DNA of 13,483 bases from Desulfurococcales archaeon (GCA_027064845.1 JAMOPC010000188.1:1-13483), one strand, 5' to 3'; counted from the first letter of the stretch, positions 1-8,369 are shown. A program made the numbers and translations. The notes: generated by a model from the sequence alone, not told the origin.

Positions 1-209
1 AGATTCGAAGCATCAATAACAAGATTTGAAACAGTTGCCTTTGGTTTTTTATGAGTAACATACACATGTATAACACCTGTTTTATCAAGCACTAGATTTA
101 CTGAGTCTCTAGGTTTGATTCCTAGAATCTTTGCCCATTTCTTTGGTAGCGTAATGGCGTAGGATTTTTCTCCTACCTTGATTATTTTTCTAGGCTCCAT
201 CCAGGACAC
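1..209 (-). CDS. AbrB-domain transcription regulator, probable PhoU-family protein (N-terminal part, cut by window edge)
   Basis: Reading leftward from position 209 there is an open frame with no stop to the window edge. About 66 residues after the Met at 200 are visible: MEPRKIIKVGEKSYAITLPK, then a KKWAKILGIKPRDSVNL-type stretch. This is the swapped-hairpin SpoVT/AbrB DNA-binding fold (strand, 'TLPKKW' turn, 'GIKPRDSV' strand). In archaea this N-terminus is commonly fused to PhoU domains in phosphate-uptake regulators; the PhoU part would lie outside the window, so that assignment is inference. Candidate starts in frame are ATG 215, GTG 209 and ATG 200. I chose GTG 209 because AGGTG at 220-216 then sits 6 nt upstream, the same spacing as the other genes here. 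ATG 215 would abut the site and ATG 200 is rather far from it. Confidence 0.75.
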   Translation of the reverse strand, partial: MSWMEPRKIIKVGEKSYAITLPKKWAKILGIKPRDSVNLVLDKTGVIHVYVTHKKPKATVSNLVIDASN

Positions 210-222
210 AGTCATCACCTTT

Positions 223-237
223 CAATTATTATAATTG
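223..237. promoter_or_regulatory. perfect AT palindrome, possible operator of the AbrB-domain gene
   Basis: CAATTAT-T-ATAATTG has 7-bp arms around a single base. It lies just upstream of the AbrB-domain gene start, between its candidate TATA box and its ribosome-binding site, where an autoregulatory AbrB-type protein could bind. It is purely A/T apart from the outer C/G pair, so chance is a serious alternative in this AT-rich DNA. Confidence 0.25.
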
Positions 238-242
238 TTACG

Positions 243-253
243 TAAATATATTA
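243..253 (-). promoter_or_regulatory. candidate TATA box for the AbrB-domain gene
   Basis: On the minus strand this reads AATATATTTAC, a good archaeal TATA-like element. A transcript starting about 25 nt downstream, near 220, would just include the AGGTG site at 220-216 and would favour the GTG 209 start. This is seen by eye only. Confidence 0.35.
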
Positions 254-428
254 ATTTTAATGCCATTTTTACTAGTCATAATAATTTATTAACGGTGCAT
301 GCCGGTACAAACTTATTTTAAAGTACGTAAAGCTATACTGCACTCATTGAGTAGAAATTTTAGACAATTGTTAGCGGTTACTTAACATATCAATAAATAC
401 TGTTTAATAATAATGCATACATGTTAAT

Positions 429-437
429 ACATATATG
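429..437 (+). promoter_or_regulatory. candidate TATA box for the kinase gene
   Basis: ACATATATG lies about 40 nt upstream of the kinase ATG at 474, so transcription from it would give a leader of about 10-20 nt. It overlaps the motif GTTAATACATATA at 423-435, which resembles elements in the 8370-8729 intergenic region. The rest of 210-473 holds only A/T-rich DNA, with no RNA gene or further frame that I can see. Confidence 0.35.
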
Positions 438-473
438 AATTGAAAAGCTCGAAACACGTGATCATTTTAGAAT

Positions 474-1460
474 ATGGGGGAATTGCTGGTCTTGATTGTT
501 GTAGGGGTTGATGCTGGTGCTACAAAGACAAGTGTTATAATAATTGACCTGGATGAAAAGAAGATTATTTCTCGAACAAGAGGGGGTCCAGCGAATCCTG
601 CAAGTATTGGGTGGGATATGGCTATTAAAACAATAGTTGATACTATTAGGTCGGCTCTTTCGAGCACTAATGAAAAACCATGGATTATAGCTTTATCTGT
701 AGCTTATACTGGTTGGGGTAAGTATTTATCACGATATAGGGAAGCGTTGTTAAAAGCATTTCCAAGTGCAGAAATCGTTGTCTTACCTGATGATCTCGCT
801 GTTCTTGTGACATGCTATCCCGGCGGAGAAGGACTAGCGTGTATTATGGGTACTGGGAGTCATTGTGTCGGTGTATATCATGGTAAAACAGTTCGTGTAG
901 GTGGCTGGGGTCATTTATTGAATGATGAACTCGGAGCGTATAGGATTGGAAGGGATGCCATAGTAGAGATCCTAAAATGTATAGATGGGAGATCTACGAT
1001 TTGTTCCGACTTATATGATTCATTTCTTCAATATATAGGTGTAAATAACATATATGATGCTATTGATAGAATATACTCTGATCCTAGCTTATCAAAAACA
1101 ATTATTGCTGGTTTCGCCAGAGAAGTAATAAAAGCAGCTAGAAACAATGACCCTATAGCATTAAGAATTCTTGAAAACTTATATAATGATTTCCGTGAAC
1201 ATATTATTGCGTTAATTAATCGTTTATCTATAAAGGATGCTTCGATCAATGTATGTATTTATGGCGGATTATTTAGAGGGGCTAAAGATATTCTAGCTAA
1301 GTATTTAGCAAAGCCTGTTAATGATAGGATCGGAATAAATATTATTGAGCCAAAAATGTGCGTAGAATGTGGCGTTATAGTTTATGCTTTAACCAAGATT
1401 CTCGGGTATGAACTAGAGGAGGTACTCAATAGTATTCCTGAAGAATGTTATTGTACTTAA
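474..1460 (+). CDS. N-acetylglucosamine kinase-like protein, BadF/BadG/BcrA/BcrD ATPase family
   Basis: A 328-residue sugar-kinase/actin-fold protein. The phosphate-1 loop is VGVDAGATKT, residues about 10-19 with D13. The PDDLAVL segment has D107 where GlcNAc kinases keep the catalytic Asp of 'NDA'. Phosphate-2/adenosine elements are IMGTGSHCVGV, and VGGWGHLLNDELGAYRIGRD matches the 'GGWGxLLGDEGSGYxIG' signature, here with ND-L instead of GD-GS. A late NVCIYGGLFRGA completes the adenosine site. The family includes GlcNAc and glucosamine kinases as well as the ATPase activators of acyl-CoA dehydratases. The length, and the absence of an obvious CxG 4Fe-4S ligand pattern, favour a cytoplasmic sugar kinase making a 6-phosphosugar. 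The start may be ATG 474 (GTGATC lies upstream) or TTG 492, which would give the family-typical MIVVGVDAG start. Its stop overlaps the convergent peptidase stop. The substrate is not certain; GlcNAc is the best guess. Confidence 0.8.
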   Translation: MGELLVLIVVGVDAGATKTSVIIIDLDEKKIISRTRGGPANPASIGWDMAIKTIVDTIRSALSSTNEKPWIIALSVAYTGWGKYLSRYREALLKAFPSAEIVVLPDDLAVLVTCYPGGEGLACIMGTGSHCVGVYHGKTVRVGGWGHLLNDELGAYRIGRDAIVEILKCIDGRSTICSDLYDSFLQYIGVNNIYDAIDRIYSDPSLSKTIIAGFAREVIKAARNNDPIALRILENLYNDFREHIIALINRLSIKDASINVCIYGGLFRGAKDILAKYLAKPVNDRIGINIIEPKMCVECGVIVYALTKILGYELEEVLNSIPEECYCT

Positions 1461-2644
1461 AAACGTTTGACTTTGATCTTGAATTTTCTCTGTAATGTAT
1501 AAGGCCCATTTCTTTTCTCAGCTAATATTTTATTATATTCTATTTCTTCGTCTAACATAACTGTTATAATACGCCATTTGTTGTTTCTCAAATAAACTTT
1601 GTTTCCGTCTATTCTTATACCATGGAGTTGTAGAAGATTTAGTGCTTTGTCAGCTTCTTCTCCTTCAATAACATATCCTTCGAAATCATAGGGGGGTGGA
1701 TCGTCTCTTTTCTTGATTTCAAGTAGTTTTTCAGCATTTTTCACAGCATAATAGAGAATACTGTACATTGCTGTCAAGTGAACATTTACTCTTTCATCCC
1801 ATAAGTAATCGTGTAATCCAACACCCCATGTTTCCACTAATAGTTTTGGAATGTTTTCTAGTGGAACATGTGATCCTAGAACATATGGGGGGAGAGCTGT
1901 TCTTTTTGCTCCTCCGAAGTGTCTATATTTAGTTTTCCATCCTGTGATTTTTTCTATAGAATAACCTGTTTCATTCATTATTTCGGCAGATACTTCTACT
2001 AAATCGTCTCTTATGAGCATATATGGGTTATCAGTTAGTGTTGCCATGAAACCCTCTGTTTCAATTGCCCATTTTGGAGGGGATTCTTTTGCAGCTAGAA
2101 ATTCATGATGGTCAGATATGAAGTGTGGATTAATCTTGTTGATCAAGAGATGTAGGTATCTAGTTTCTTTTTCTTCTAAGTATACCCAGTCTCTATTTAG
2201 ATCTTTCATGTTGGCATTGAATCTGGCTAGAATGCATGTGTTTTTCCAACTTGGCTCATTGTTTCTTTTATAACATTCGATATATCTATTAAATCCGTCA
2301 GGATTGATCAATGGAACAATGACTATGTTTAAGTTTTCAAGTATTTCGTCGGGTCTGTAATAAGGTGTTATGGGGTCGTTATATTCTAAACTATATGGTA
2401 AAAGTGTTGCAGCGGCTATGCTTGCTGGCTCACTACCATGAAATCCAGCCACGATCATTATCGTTGGTTTGTCTTTACCTGCTTGGTGACTTAAATAATA
2501 TAGTTCTCTTCCTTCTGTTGATTCCCCATATATTCCTAGATTCCAATTATTTAGCTGCTTAATATTTTCTATTAGTTTTTCTCTATACTCTATATATTTG
2601 GAAAGGCTAACTCTGGATTCATTATACATTTTAAGGATAGACAT
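1457..2644 (-). CDS. M14-family zinc carboxypeptidase, cytoplasmic
   Basis: A 395-residue metallopeptidase. The zinc site is visible: H69 and E72 in GFHGSEP, and H180 in SDHHEF. The substrate-carboxylate motif is NRD, N150-R151, in MKDLNRDW. The NPDGFNRY segment (about 114-121) is typical of the family, and E271 in LLVETWG is the likely catalytic glutamate. A roughly 100-residue C-terminal tail follows. There is no signal peptide or membrane segment, so it should act on peptides inside the cell. It is the last gene of the peptide-transport operon, 19 nt after the DppC-like gene, which fits trimming of imported peptides. I chose ATG 2644 because AGGTG (2655-2651) lies 6 nt upstream; a longer frame from GTG 2653 would begin inside that site. 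Specificity (carboxypeptidase versus gamma-D-Glu or deacylase types of M14) cannot be told from the sequence. Confidence 0.88.
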   Translation of the reverse strand: MSILKMYNESRVSLSKYIEYREKLIENIKQLNNWNLGIYGESTEGRELYYLSHQAGKDKPTIMIVAGFHGSEPASIAAATLLPYSLEYNDPITPYYRPDEILENLNIVIVPLINPDGFNRYIECYKRNNEPSWKNTCILARFNANMKDLNRDWVYLEEKETRYLHLLINKINPHFISDHHEFLAAKESPPKWAIETEGFMATLTDNPYMLIRDDLVEVSAEIMNETGYSIEKITGWKTKYRHFGGAKRTALPPYVLGSHVPLENIPKLLVETWGVGLHDYLWDERVNVHLTAMYSILYYAVKNAEKLLEIKKRDDPPPYDFEGYVIEGEEADKALNLLQLHGIRIDGNKVYLRNNKWRIITVMLDEEIEYNKILAEKRNGPYTLQRKFKIKVKRF

Positions 2645-2663
2645 ATAGTACACCTATTGAGCC

Positions 2664-4184
2664 TTATAATCTCTTAAGCTTGGGATTAAGTATTGTCTCG
2701 AGAGCATTACCTATGAATATAAATGTTATACCTGTTAATGCTATCATTAGTCCTGGTGGGACATACCACCACCATGCTGTCAGCGTTCCCTCGTCTATTG
2801 CGGATGCCAGTATTCTACCCCAGCTCGGGATCCATGGATTTCCTAGCCCGAGGACGTTCAGAGAAGCTTCTATCATTATGGCATTTGGTATTGTTAGAAC
2901 CATCATTGCGAAGGAGTATGGAATCATTTGTGGCATAACGTGTCTAAACAATATTCTCGCTGTGCTTGCTCCTAGTGCTTTAGCAGCCTCAATATATGGC
3001 TGTGCTTTAATTTGCATAGTCATACTCCTAATAACCATTGACATATACGGCCATCCAAAGATTATGTATACTCCTATTATTACCCAGATACTTATTCCTC
3101 CATACATTGTCTTGAACGTGTAAACTAGAAGTATTACGAAAGCAAAAGCTGGTATAGAATACATTATCTCAACAATTCTCTGCATTATGTAGTCGACTTT
3201 ACCGCCAAAGTATCCACTTATTGAACCATATAGTAGTCCTATGAATGTAACGGCAAAAGCATATGTAACACCCATGACTAATGCTATATGGCTTCCCCAT
3301 AGGATTCCGACAAATATGTCTCTACCATATTTATCTGTTCCAAGCCATCCATAACAGCTTCCAACAATTACAAGTTGTGTTTGGGGTTGTTTCTCAAACT
3401 CTCCTTCAATCTTAATTACAAAGGTATATTCTCCCTTCAAAGGCTCTGTTTTACCCATACTCATTCCTGGTCCTGCTTTGCTAAAAAGTATAACTATCGG
3501 GTTTGCTGTAGATGTTGTGATCTTATCAAGGCTTATTGTTTTGTCAAAGTTCGAGATCAACGTGTATTTTAGTTTTTCTAATAGGCTTTCTGATTCCTTG
3601 AGCCCTGTAAAGAAGATTCTTATTTCACCTCTTCCTGTTGGTAAGTATTCACTATATATTGCATTGTCGAGATAACGATATTCCTCGCTGATGTTTTCTT
3701 GTGGAGGTCTTACAATATCAATTCCAACGTTAATACTCTGATTTACACCTTTTATTAATACGACAATATCTTTAGTTGGTATATCCCATTCATATTCGTA
3801 TTTGAATATATATGCATAGCCGGTAAACATTGATTTTAATGCTTCAGGATTCGGATAATTCAGTCTCCTAGCTTCATAAACATATAGGGGTTCTACTTTT
3901 ATTGGATCTAGTACTTCTTTAGGTGTATATTTTTGGGTTGTGAAGAGATTTATCCATTGTGGGGGAGCTAAGCGTGGATTTAGATCCCATAATGGATTCA
4001 TATACCATTTCTCATAAGTGATCGGGTCGAGAGTAAACCAGGGAATGATCGATAAGAATATTAGAAATCCTAATAGACCGAGACCTACGAGTCCTATTTT
4101 TGTGCGTTTATATTCGAACCAGAACTCGCTTACTTTTTCCCTTAGCGTTGTTATCCATGTGTATTTTTTCTTCTTTTCAGTCAT
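2664..4184 (-). CDS. DppC-like ABC peptide transporter permease with large extracytoplasmic insert
   Basis: A 506-residue inner permease of the peptide/nickel importer family. A basic N-terminus leads into TM1 (about residues 30-52, GLVGLGLLGFLIFLSIIPWF). After a long soluble region comes the family signature GTDKYGRDIF (from G282) and five further hydrophobic segments. The EAA loop is EAAKALGASTARILFRHVMP, which docks onto the ATPase. The C-terminus, LETILNPKLKRL, is the usual DppC/OppC ending. Ordinary family members are about 300 residues; the extra roughly 200 residues form a domain between TM1 and the GTDxxGRD motif, expected outside the membrane. ATG 4184 has AGGTG at 4195-4191, 6 nt upstream. 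This site contains the TGA stop of the upstream permease gene, so the two are probably translationally coupled. An alternative GTG 4193 is less likely. Confidence 0.9.
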   Translation of the reverse strand: MTEKKKKYTWITTLREKVSEFWFEYKRTKIGLVGLGLLGFLIFLSIIPWFTLDPITYEKWYMNPLWDLNPRLAPPQWINLFTTQKYTPKEVLDPIKVEPLYVYEARRLNYPNPEALKSMFTGYAYIFKYEYEWDIPTKDIVVLIKGVNQSINVGIDIVRPPQENISEEYRYLDNAIYSEYLPTGRGEIRIFFTGLKESESLLEKLKYTLISNFDKTISLDKITTSTANPIVILFSKAGPGMSMGKTEPLKGEYTFVIKIEGEFEKQPQTQLVIVGSCYGWLGTDKYGRDIFVGILWGSHIALVMGVTYAFAVTFIGLLYGSISGYFGGKVDYIMQRIVEIMYSIPAFAFVILLVYTFKTMYGGISIWVIIGVYIIFGWPYMSMVIRSMTMQIKAQPYIEAAKALGASTARILFRHVMPQMIPYSFAMMVLTIPNAIMIEASLNVLGLGNPWIPSWGRILASAIDEGTLTAWWWYVPPGLMIALTGITFIFIGNALETILNPKLKRL

Positions 4185-4189
4185 TTTCT

Positions 4190-5404
4190 TCACCTGCTTC
4201 TCTCGGTTCTGATTCTTGGGTCTAGTATACAGTATATGATGTCTAGGAGGATCTTAATTGTTATGAATAGTATTATGAACATGAAGTTTAGCCCCATAAG
4301 AACTGGTATGTCTCCGGAGTTTATAGCTAGCCAATACAACATACCCATACCTGGCCATTGAAACACTCTCTCACTAATAATTGCTCCAAAGAACGTGTTG
4401 ACTAATCCTAAGAGGACCGATGTTACTATTGGTGGGCTTGCAGCTCTTAAGACGTGTTTGTAAAGTATTCTCTTCTCTGATAATCCCTTTGCTCTCGCAA
4501 CCATGACAAAGTCTTCTTGCATCACATTCAAGACCATGTTTCTAACAACATAGGCATTAGGCCCTATAGCGATTAAGACTATTGTCAGTATTGGTAATGC
4601 TAAGTGGTAAGCCCACCACGATATAAGTGAGAATGTATTGCTTGCTATTTGTGGGGGTGGGGATTCCCAAGCCCTACTTGGGAATAGGTTTAGTTTTGCT
4701 GAGAAAATGAATATCATAATTAATCCGACCCAGTAGAGAGGAAATGAATGCGCTGTCATACCAATTACTGATACAGTACGGTCAAGTTTTCCTCCCGCTC
4801 CTTTAGCCATGTATAAGCCTAGGTATAGGGCTATTAGCATATTTATTGCATAAGCCACAGTGAACAACATTATTGAGCGTGACATTGCATTGATAAGCAG
4901 AGAGAATGTGTCCTCATACTCACCGTACTGCTTGTATGTTCCGAAGGGTGTTCCGAGGTTAAATGTGAGTGTCTTATAAGTGTATAGAAATACTCTATAA
5001 ATATATGGTTTATCTAATCCCCATCTACGTTTTTCTCTCTCAATTACATATTTTTCTATGCAGTCCTTCGCTACTCCTTCTATATCTACTCCTTTTTCCT
5101 TTAAATTATTCAGTAAGGTTTTATTTGAAAATAAAACACTACACATATACGTTTCATTAAAAACATTTACTTTGATCTTATATTGTTTAATTTCCTTCAA
5201 ATGAAACTGGATAAAATTCAATAAACCTTGTAAACCACCACCACCTAAAGCTTTTTGTAGCTCTTCTTCCACTGTCATATGGATTCTTTGGGTTACATTT
5301 ATTTCCATTAAAGCATTGAATGCTATCGAACATATAAATGTGGCTACAAGCATTACGACAATTGCTGTCGATATTCTACCGATCATGTAAGTCGCCAAAC
5401 CCAT
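4190..5404 (-). CDS. DppB-like ABC peptide transporter permease
   Basis: A 404-residue permease. TM1 is near the N-terminus (MIGRISTAIVVMLVATFICS). A soluble segment of about 100 residues leads to RRWGLDKPYIYR, the usual 'LGLDxPxxxRY' element, and NLGTPFGTY, matching 'GDLGxS'. Five more hydrophobic helices follow, with the EAA loop ARAKGLSEKRILYKHVLRAA contacting the ATPase and FFGAIISERVFQWPGMG near the end. The protein is longer than the usual 310-340 residues because of the TM1-TM2 loop. It pairs with the DppC-like protein to form the membrane channel of a di/oligopeptide importer. ATG 5404 has AAGGTG at 5417-5412, 7 nt upstream, which decides the start over an in-frame TTG at 5425. It lies 160 nt after the binding-protein gene and just before the second permease gene. 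Confidence 0.9.
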   Translation of the reverse strand: MGLATYMIGRISTAIVVMLVATFICSIAFNALMEINVTQRIHMTVEEELQKALGGGGLQGLLNFIQFHLKEIKQYKIKVNVFNETYMCSVLFSNKTLLNNLKEKGVDIEGVAKDCIEKYVIEREKRRWGLDKPYIYRVFLYTYKTLTFNLGTPFGTYKQYGEYEDTFSLLINAMSRSIMLFTVAYAINMLIALYLGLYMAKGAGGKLDRTVSVIGMTAHSFPLYWVGLIMIFIFSAKLNLFPSRAWESPPPQIASNTFSLISWWAYHLALPILTIVLIAIGPNAYVVRNMVLNVMQEDFVMVARAKGLSEKRILYKHVLRAASPPIVTSVLLGLVNTFFGAIISERVFQWPGMGMLYWLAINSGDIPVLMGLNFMFIILFITIKILLDIIYCILDPRIRTERSR

Positions 5405-5528
5405 ATTGGAACACCTTCTAACCAATATTGTATTAGCTTGGCTTAGTTGTTTCTGTATTTTTCTAATTCATTTTATTCCTAAATACATAGGTTTTAGTTG
5501 AATTTTGGGAGACGAATTTATAATAAGT

Positions 5529-5534
5529 AAAAAA
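5529..5534 (-). terminator. possible partial terminator between binding-protein and permease genes
   Basis: About 30 nt after the binding-protein stop, the minus strand reads CATTTTTTACTT, a T6 tract of the sort that ends archaeal transcripts. The 160-bp gap 5405-5564 is otherwise A/T-rich and contains TTATAAATTC a little further on, which might act as an internal TATA box for the permeases. Reduced read-through here would let the binding protein be made in excess of the permeases. The support is weak. Confidence 0.25.
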
Positions 5535-5564
5535 TGATTTGTTTATTTCTATATTCGGCTTTAG

Positions 5565-8369
5565 TTATTTCTTCTTCAAGAGTAATACTGCTGCTACTAT
5601 TATGATGATTACTATTATGGCGATTGCAACATATAGTGTCGGGAATCCTCCACCCTGCGGTGTTGTGGTTGTCTTACCGGTTGGAGTGGTAGTTGTTGTA
5701 TGTGCTGGCGTTGTTGTGGTGGTTGTTTGTACTGGTGATGTCGTAGTTGTGGTTGTGGTTGTTGTGGGTGATGCGGGTGGTAGGACTAATAATGTTGCCT
5801 GCATCTTTGAGAGTGGAGCATTTTGTGATATTCCGTAAAGTATTTCTATCTGATAAGTTCCTGGCTCTAATTTGTTTGTTACGTCTGGTGTTAGCTTGAT
5901 GGCGAACTTGCCGGGTTCAACTTTTACTCCCTGCACTGTAGCTACTTCTTTTCCTTCTTTGAGTATTCTTGCTACAATGTATGCTTGGTCAGCTGGTTTC
6001 TCGCCTGTTTGTTCTTCTGGGAATATAATGACTTTGACGAGTTCTAGTGTTATCTTTGTTGACTTACCCTTTTCTACAACTGCTTTTGTCGGCGTAATGC
6101 TCTTTAGTTCTAGTTTATATGCTGTTAGTTCTTCGAAGAAGCTGTCTAGTGTTCTTGGATATCCCGTGAATCTTGTGAATACTATACGGTCTGGCTTGTA
6201 TTCTGTGATTATGTATTGTCCATGGCTTACTAGCATGTTATTGTATTTATTGGCGAAGTCTACTAGTTCTTTGGCTCCTTCTTTGAGGTCTGGTTTGCCT
6301 ATTGCTGGGTACTTGTCTGCTAATTTTAGTGTTGCTTCAATGAATGGTGGCATGTATTCTCCATTAGCTATCTTTTCAGCAGCAGCCTTAAGGTCTTCTA
6401 CACAGTTTGGATCAGTTAGGTCTATTCTCTTTACGTTCTCTGTTTCTTGTCCAACTAGTATGTATTGTTTACCGCTAACGGGTCCCCCGTAGATCTTGAG
6501 GTATCCGATACTCATCATTAGTTCTGGTGGGAACCATGGCCATAGGCTTCTTGGTCCCCAAGTGTTAACCATACTGACGAATTCCTCTGCAAGTAGGTCT
6601 GGGTCAGTTATTCCCATACAGTCTGTGCTTGTATAGAATGATATTGATGTACCGTTTACTATTTCTATTCCATAGAGGCATGTTAATGATTGTGAGGACC
6701 ATCTTATTGGATGCTCATCTGGGTCGACAAAGTACCATTTGTCATTCTTTGTAGCATTGTTCATCCAGTCAAGGTTCCATGCTAGCCATAACAGTATATC
6801 TGCTAGTTTCATATCTCTTCCATGATGCCATTTTCCTAGCACATAGTTGAGTGTTATCTTTACGAGATGCTCCTTAGAGATCTTTGTAGAGTTTAGTAGT
6901 CCTTTGCTTTCAGCGTCTTTGACTGTTGTCCATGAATGTGTAGTTGGGTCGAAGTAGAGTGCATTTGTATTTAAGCTTGTAGCATCTTTAACTGCCCATG
7001 AAACTCTTAAAGGTGCTAGTTCACCACTGTATGGGTTCGGGAATACGCCAACATCGACTGTTGGCATTAGGATTATTGCTCTTGATAATCTGTGCATTGC
7101 GAGTGTTGGGTTAATAGGAGTTGTTATATCCATTTCGCTACTATATAGACCTATTCTTAGTACGCCAGTGTCTGTCCATGCTGTTCTGTAGAACCATGGG
7201 TTATAGACTCCGCTTGCCCATCCTACTACTGCGTCATGGACTCTGTTACTAATTACTATGGTTCTTAACGGGTTTACGTAAGCTACTACAATTGATTGCT
7301 TCATAACGAGCTGTACCAGCTTCTTTACGCCATTAAGTAGGTCTGTTAATGTTTTAGCTTTTTGAACTTCTTCAGTGAGCTTATCAATCTGTGACTGGAG
7401 GGTGTCGCCCATCTTCTCTAAGTGTTCTCTGAGTTGACGCGGTATTGCGGCTGAAGAATATGTCCAGTACATTCCGTCTACGAACCATATTCTCAATAGG
7501 TCTTCGCTGATTACTCTTCTATAAGTATAGATGTGCCAGTGCATATATCTCCAATCTTTAGCGTCTCTATATTTCCTGGCATGACCACAGTGTACTTCTG
7601 CATCGAATCCTACTTCTTTAAGTTGTTGTGCAAAATATCTCATGGCTCCACAGTGATATGTATAGGATTCCCACCAGGTAGTTATAATGATCTTTACTTT
7701 TACCTCGTCTTGTCCGGGTGCTTTAAAGTACCAGAAGCCGTCTTGTTTCTTTCTTAGTTCGTATCCATGCTTCTTAAGTTCTTGGGAGACCTGTGTTAAC
7801 TTATCATCAATGATCTTCTTTGCTTGTTCAAGATTGCCCTCAGGTTTGAAACCCATATCTTTAATTGCTTTTTCTATTTCTGAATAGTATGGTAGAGAAG
7901 GCGATAATGTTACAAATGCTGGATATGCTAACCCAACTACTTTTTCAGCAATATATTTACGGTTAATTAGTAAGTTTAATGCATATCTGATCTCTCTGAA
8001 GGCTACAGGATTGAAGTGTTTCTTTCCATCTGGATCAGTTACTATGCCGAGTTTTCCTAACTCGTCTTCGTCGGTTAAGAAGTTAAATAGCATTACTGCT
8101 ATTCCGCCACTTGTTCTCGCTATTTTGACTGTTGATGGATCTATTCCGGCTGCTTTTAGATCATCCTCGCTAATGGGTTTGGATGGTATGTACACGTCAA
8201 TGTCTCCTTTGCTTAGTGCTAGTAATCCTTTATTATCATCTGAGTATGCTAAATACTCTATTTTCTGTAGTGGTTTAGGAGCTGCAGCATATGTGATCGG
8301 TACTATTAGAGACAATGATATTATTGATAATAGTATAATGCTTAAGATAAGTAAAGTATTCTTATACAT
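5565..8369 (-). CDS. ABC transporter peptide-binding protein (SBP_bac_5-like), C-terminally anchored
   Basis: A 934-residue extracellular binding protein. An N-terminal signal peptide (MYKNTLLILSIILLSIISLS, then a VPITYAAA cleavage region) is followed by an SBP_bac_5-type body. That body includes the FNPVAFREIRYALNLLINRK helix, typical of peptide-binding proteins, and a likely helical insert around LREHLEKMGDTLQSQIDKLT. An all-beta, Ig-like region lies at about residues 753-865. A Thr-rich linker follows (about 868-902), then one hydrophobic helix (about 909-930) ending in LLLKKK. There is no lipobox Cys, so anchoring is by the C-terminal helix, as in many archaeal binding proteins. The length exceeds the usual 500-600 because of the inserts and the tail. 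ATG 8369 has GGGGTG about 8 nt upstream. It is the first gene of the operon; the ligand is probably oligopeptide, though sugars are bound by some archaeal members. Confidence 0.88.
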   Translation of the reverse strand: MYKNTLLILSIILLSIISLSLIVPITYAAAPKPLQKIEYLAYSDDNKGLLALSKGDIDVYIPSKPISEDDLKAAGIDPSTVKIARTSGGIAVMLFNFLTDEDELGKLGIVTDPDGKKHFNPVAFREIRYALNLLINRKYIAEKVVGLAYPAFVTLSPSLPYYSEIEKAIKDMGFKPEGNLEQAKKIIDDKLTQVSQELKKHGYELRKKQDGFWYFKAPGQDEVKVKIIITTWWESYTYHCGAMRYFAQQLKEVGFDAEVHCGHARKYRDAKDWRYMHWHIYTYRRVISEDLLRIWFVDGMYWTYSSAAIPRQLREHLEKMGDTLQSQIDKLTEEVQKAKTLTDLLNGVKKLVQLVMKQSIVVAYVNPLRTIVISNRVHDAVVGWASGVYNPWFYRTAWTDTGVLRIGLYSSEMDITTPINPTLAMHRLSRAIILMPTVDVGVFPNPYSGELAPLRVSWAVKDATSLNTNALYFDPTTHSWTTVKDAESKGLLNSTKISKEHLVKITLNYVLGKWHHGRDMKLADILLWLAWNLDWMNNATKNDKWYFVDPDEHPIRWSSQSLTCLYGIEIVNGTSISFYTSTDCMGITDPDLLAEEFVSMVNTWGPRSLWPWFPPELMMSIGYLKIYGGPVSGKQYILVGQETENVKRIDLTDPNCVEDLKAAAEKIANGEYMPPFIEATLKLADKYPAIGKPDLKEGAKELVDFANKYNNMLVSHGQYIITEYKPDRIVFTRFTGYPRTLDSFFEELTAYKLELKSITPTKAVVEKGKSTKITLELVKVIIFPEEQTGEKPADQAYIVARILKEGKEVATVQGVKVEPGKFAIKLTPDVTNKLEPGTYQIEILYGISQNAPLSKMQATLLVLPPASPTTTTTTTTTSPVQTTTTTTPAHTTTTTPTGKTTTTPQGGGFPTLYVAIAIIVIIIIVAAVLLLKKK
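5661..5765 (-). repeat. Thr-codon-rich low-complexity tract (linker of the binding protein)
   Basis: This stretch encodes blocks of 9, 6, 5 and 4 or so threonines separated by SPVQ, PAH and PTGK. The codons are mixed (ACA, ACC, ACT, ACG), so it is selected at the protein level and is not a simple DNA microsatellite. In archaeal surface proteins such linkers are typically O-glycosylated spacers between the folded domain and the membrane anchor. On the opposite strand it produces a spurious Val-rich frame. Confidence 0.8.

Noticed and set aside
216..473. Possible tRNA, C/D-box RNA or CRISPR leader in the intergenic DNA
   Set aside because: I found no cloverleaf, no RUGAUGA/CUGA box pair and no regularly spaced repeats; the region is plain A/T-rich promoter DNA.
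2680..3123. 147-codon plus-strand frame opposite the DppC-like gene
   Set aside because: It is a complement shadow of a strongly supported permease gene, with no ribosome-binding site and no recognisable protein features of its own.
5539..5838. Val-rich plus-strand frame
   Set aside because: The Val/Gly runs are the reverse complement of the Thr-rich linker codons of the binding protein.
5872..6492. 206-codon plus-strand frame opposite the binding-protein gene
   Set aside because: It lies wholly within the 934-codon gene on the other strand. Its Ser/Leu/Pro-rich composition is that of an antisense reading.
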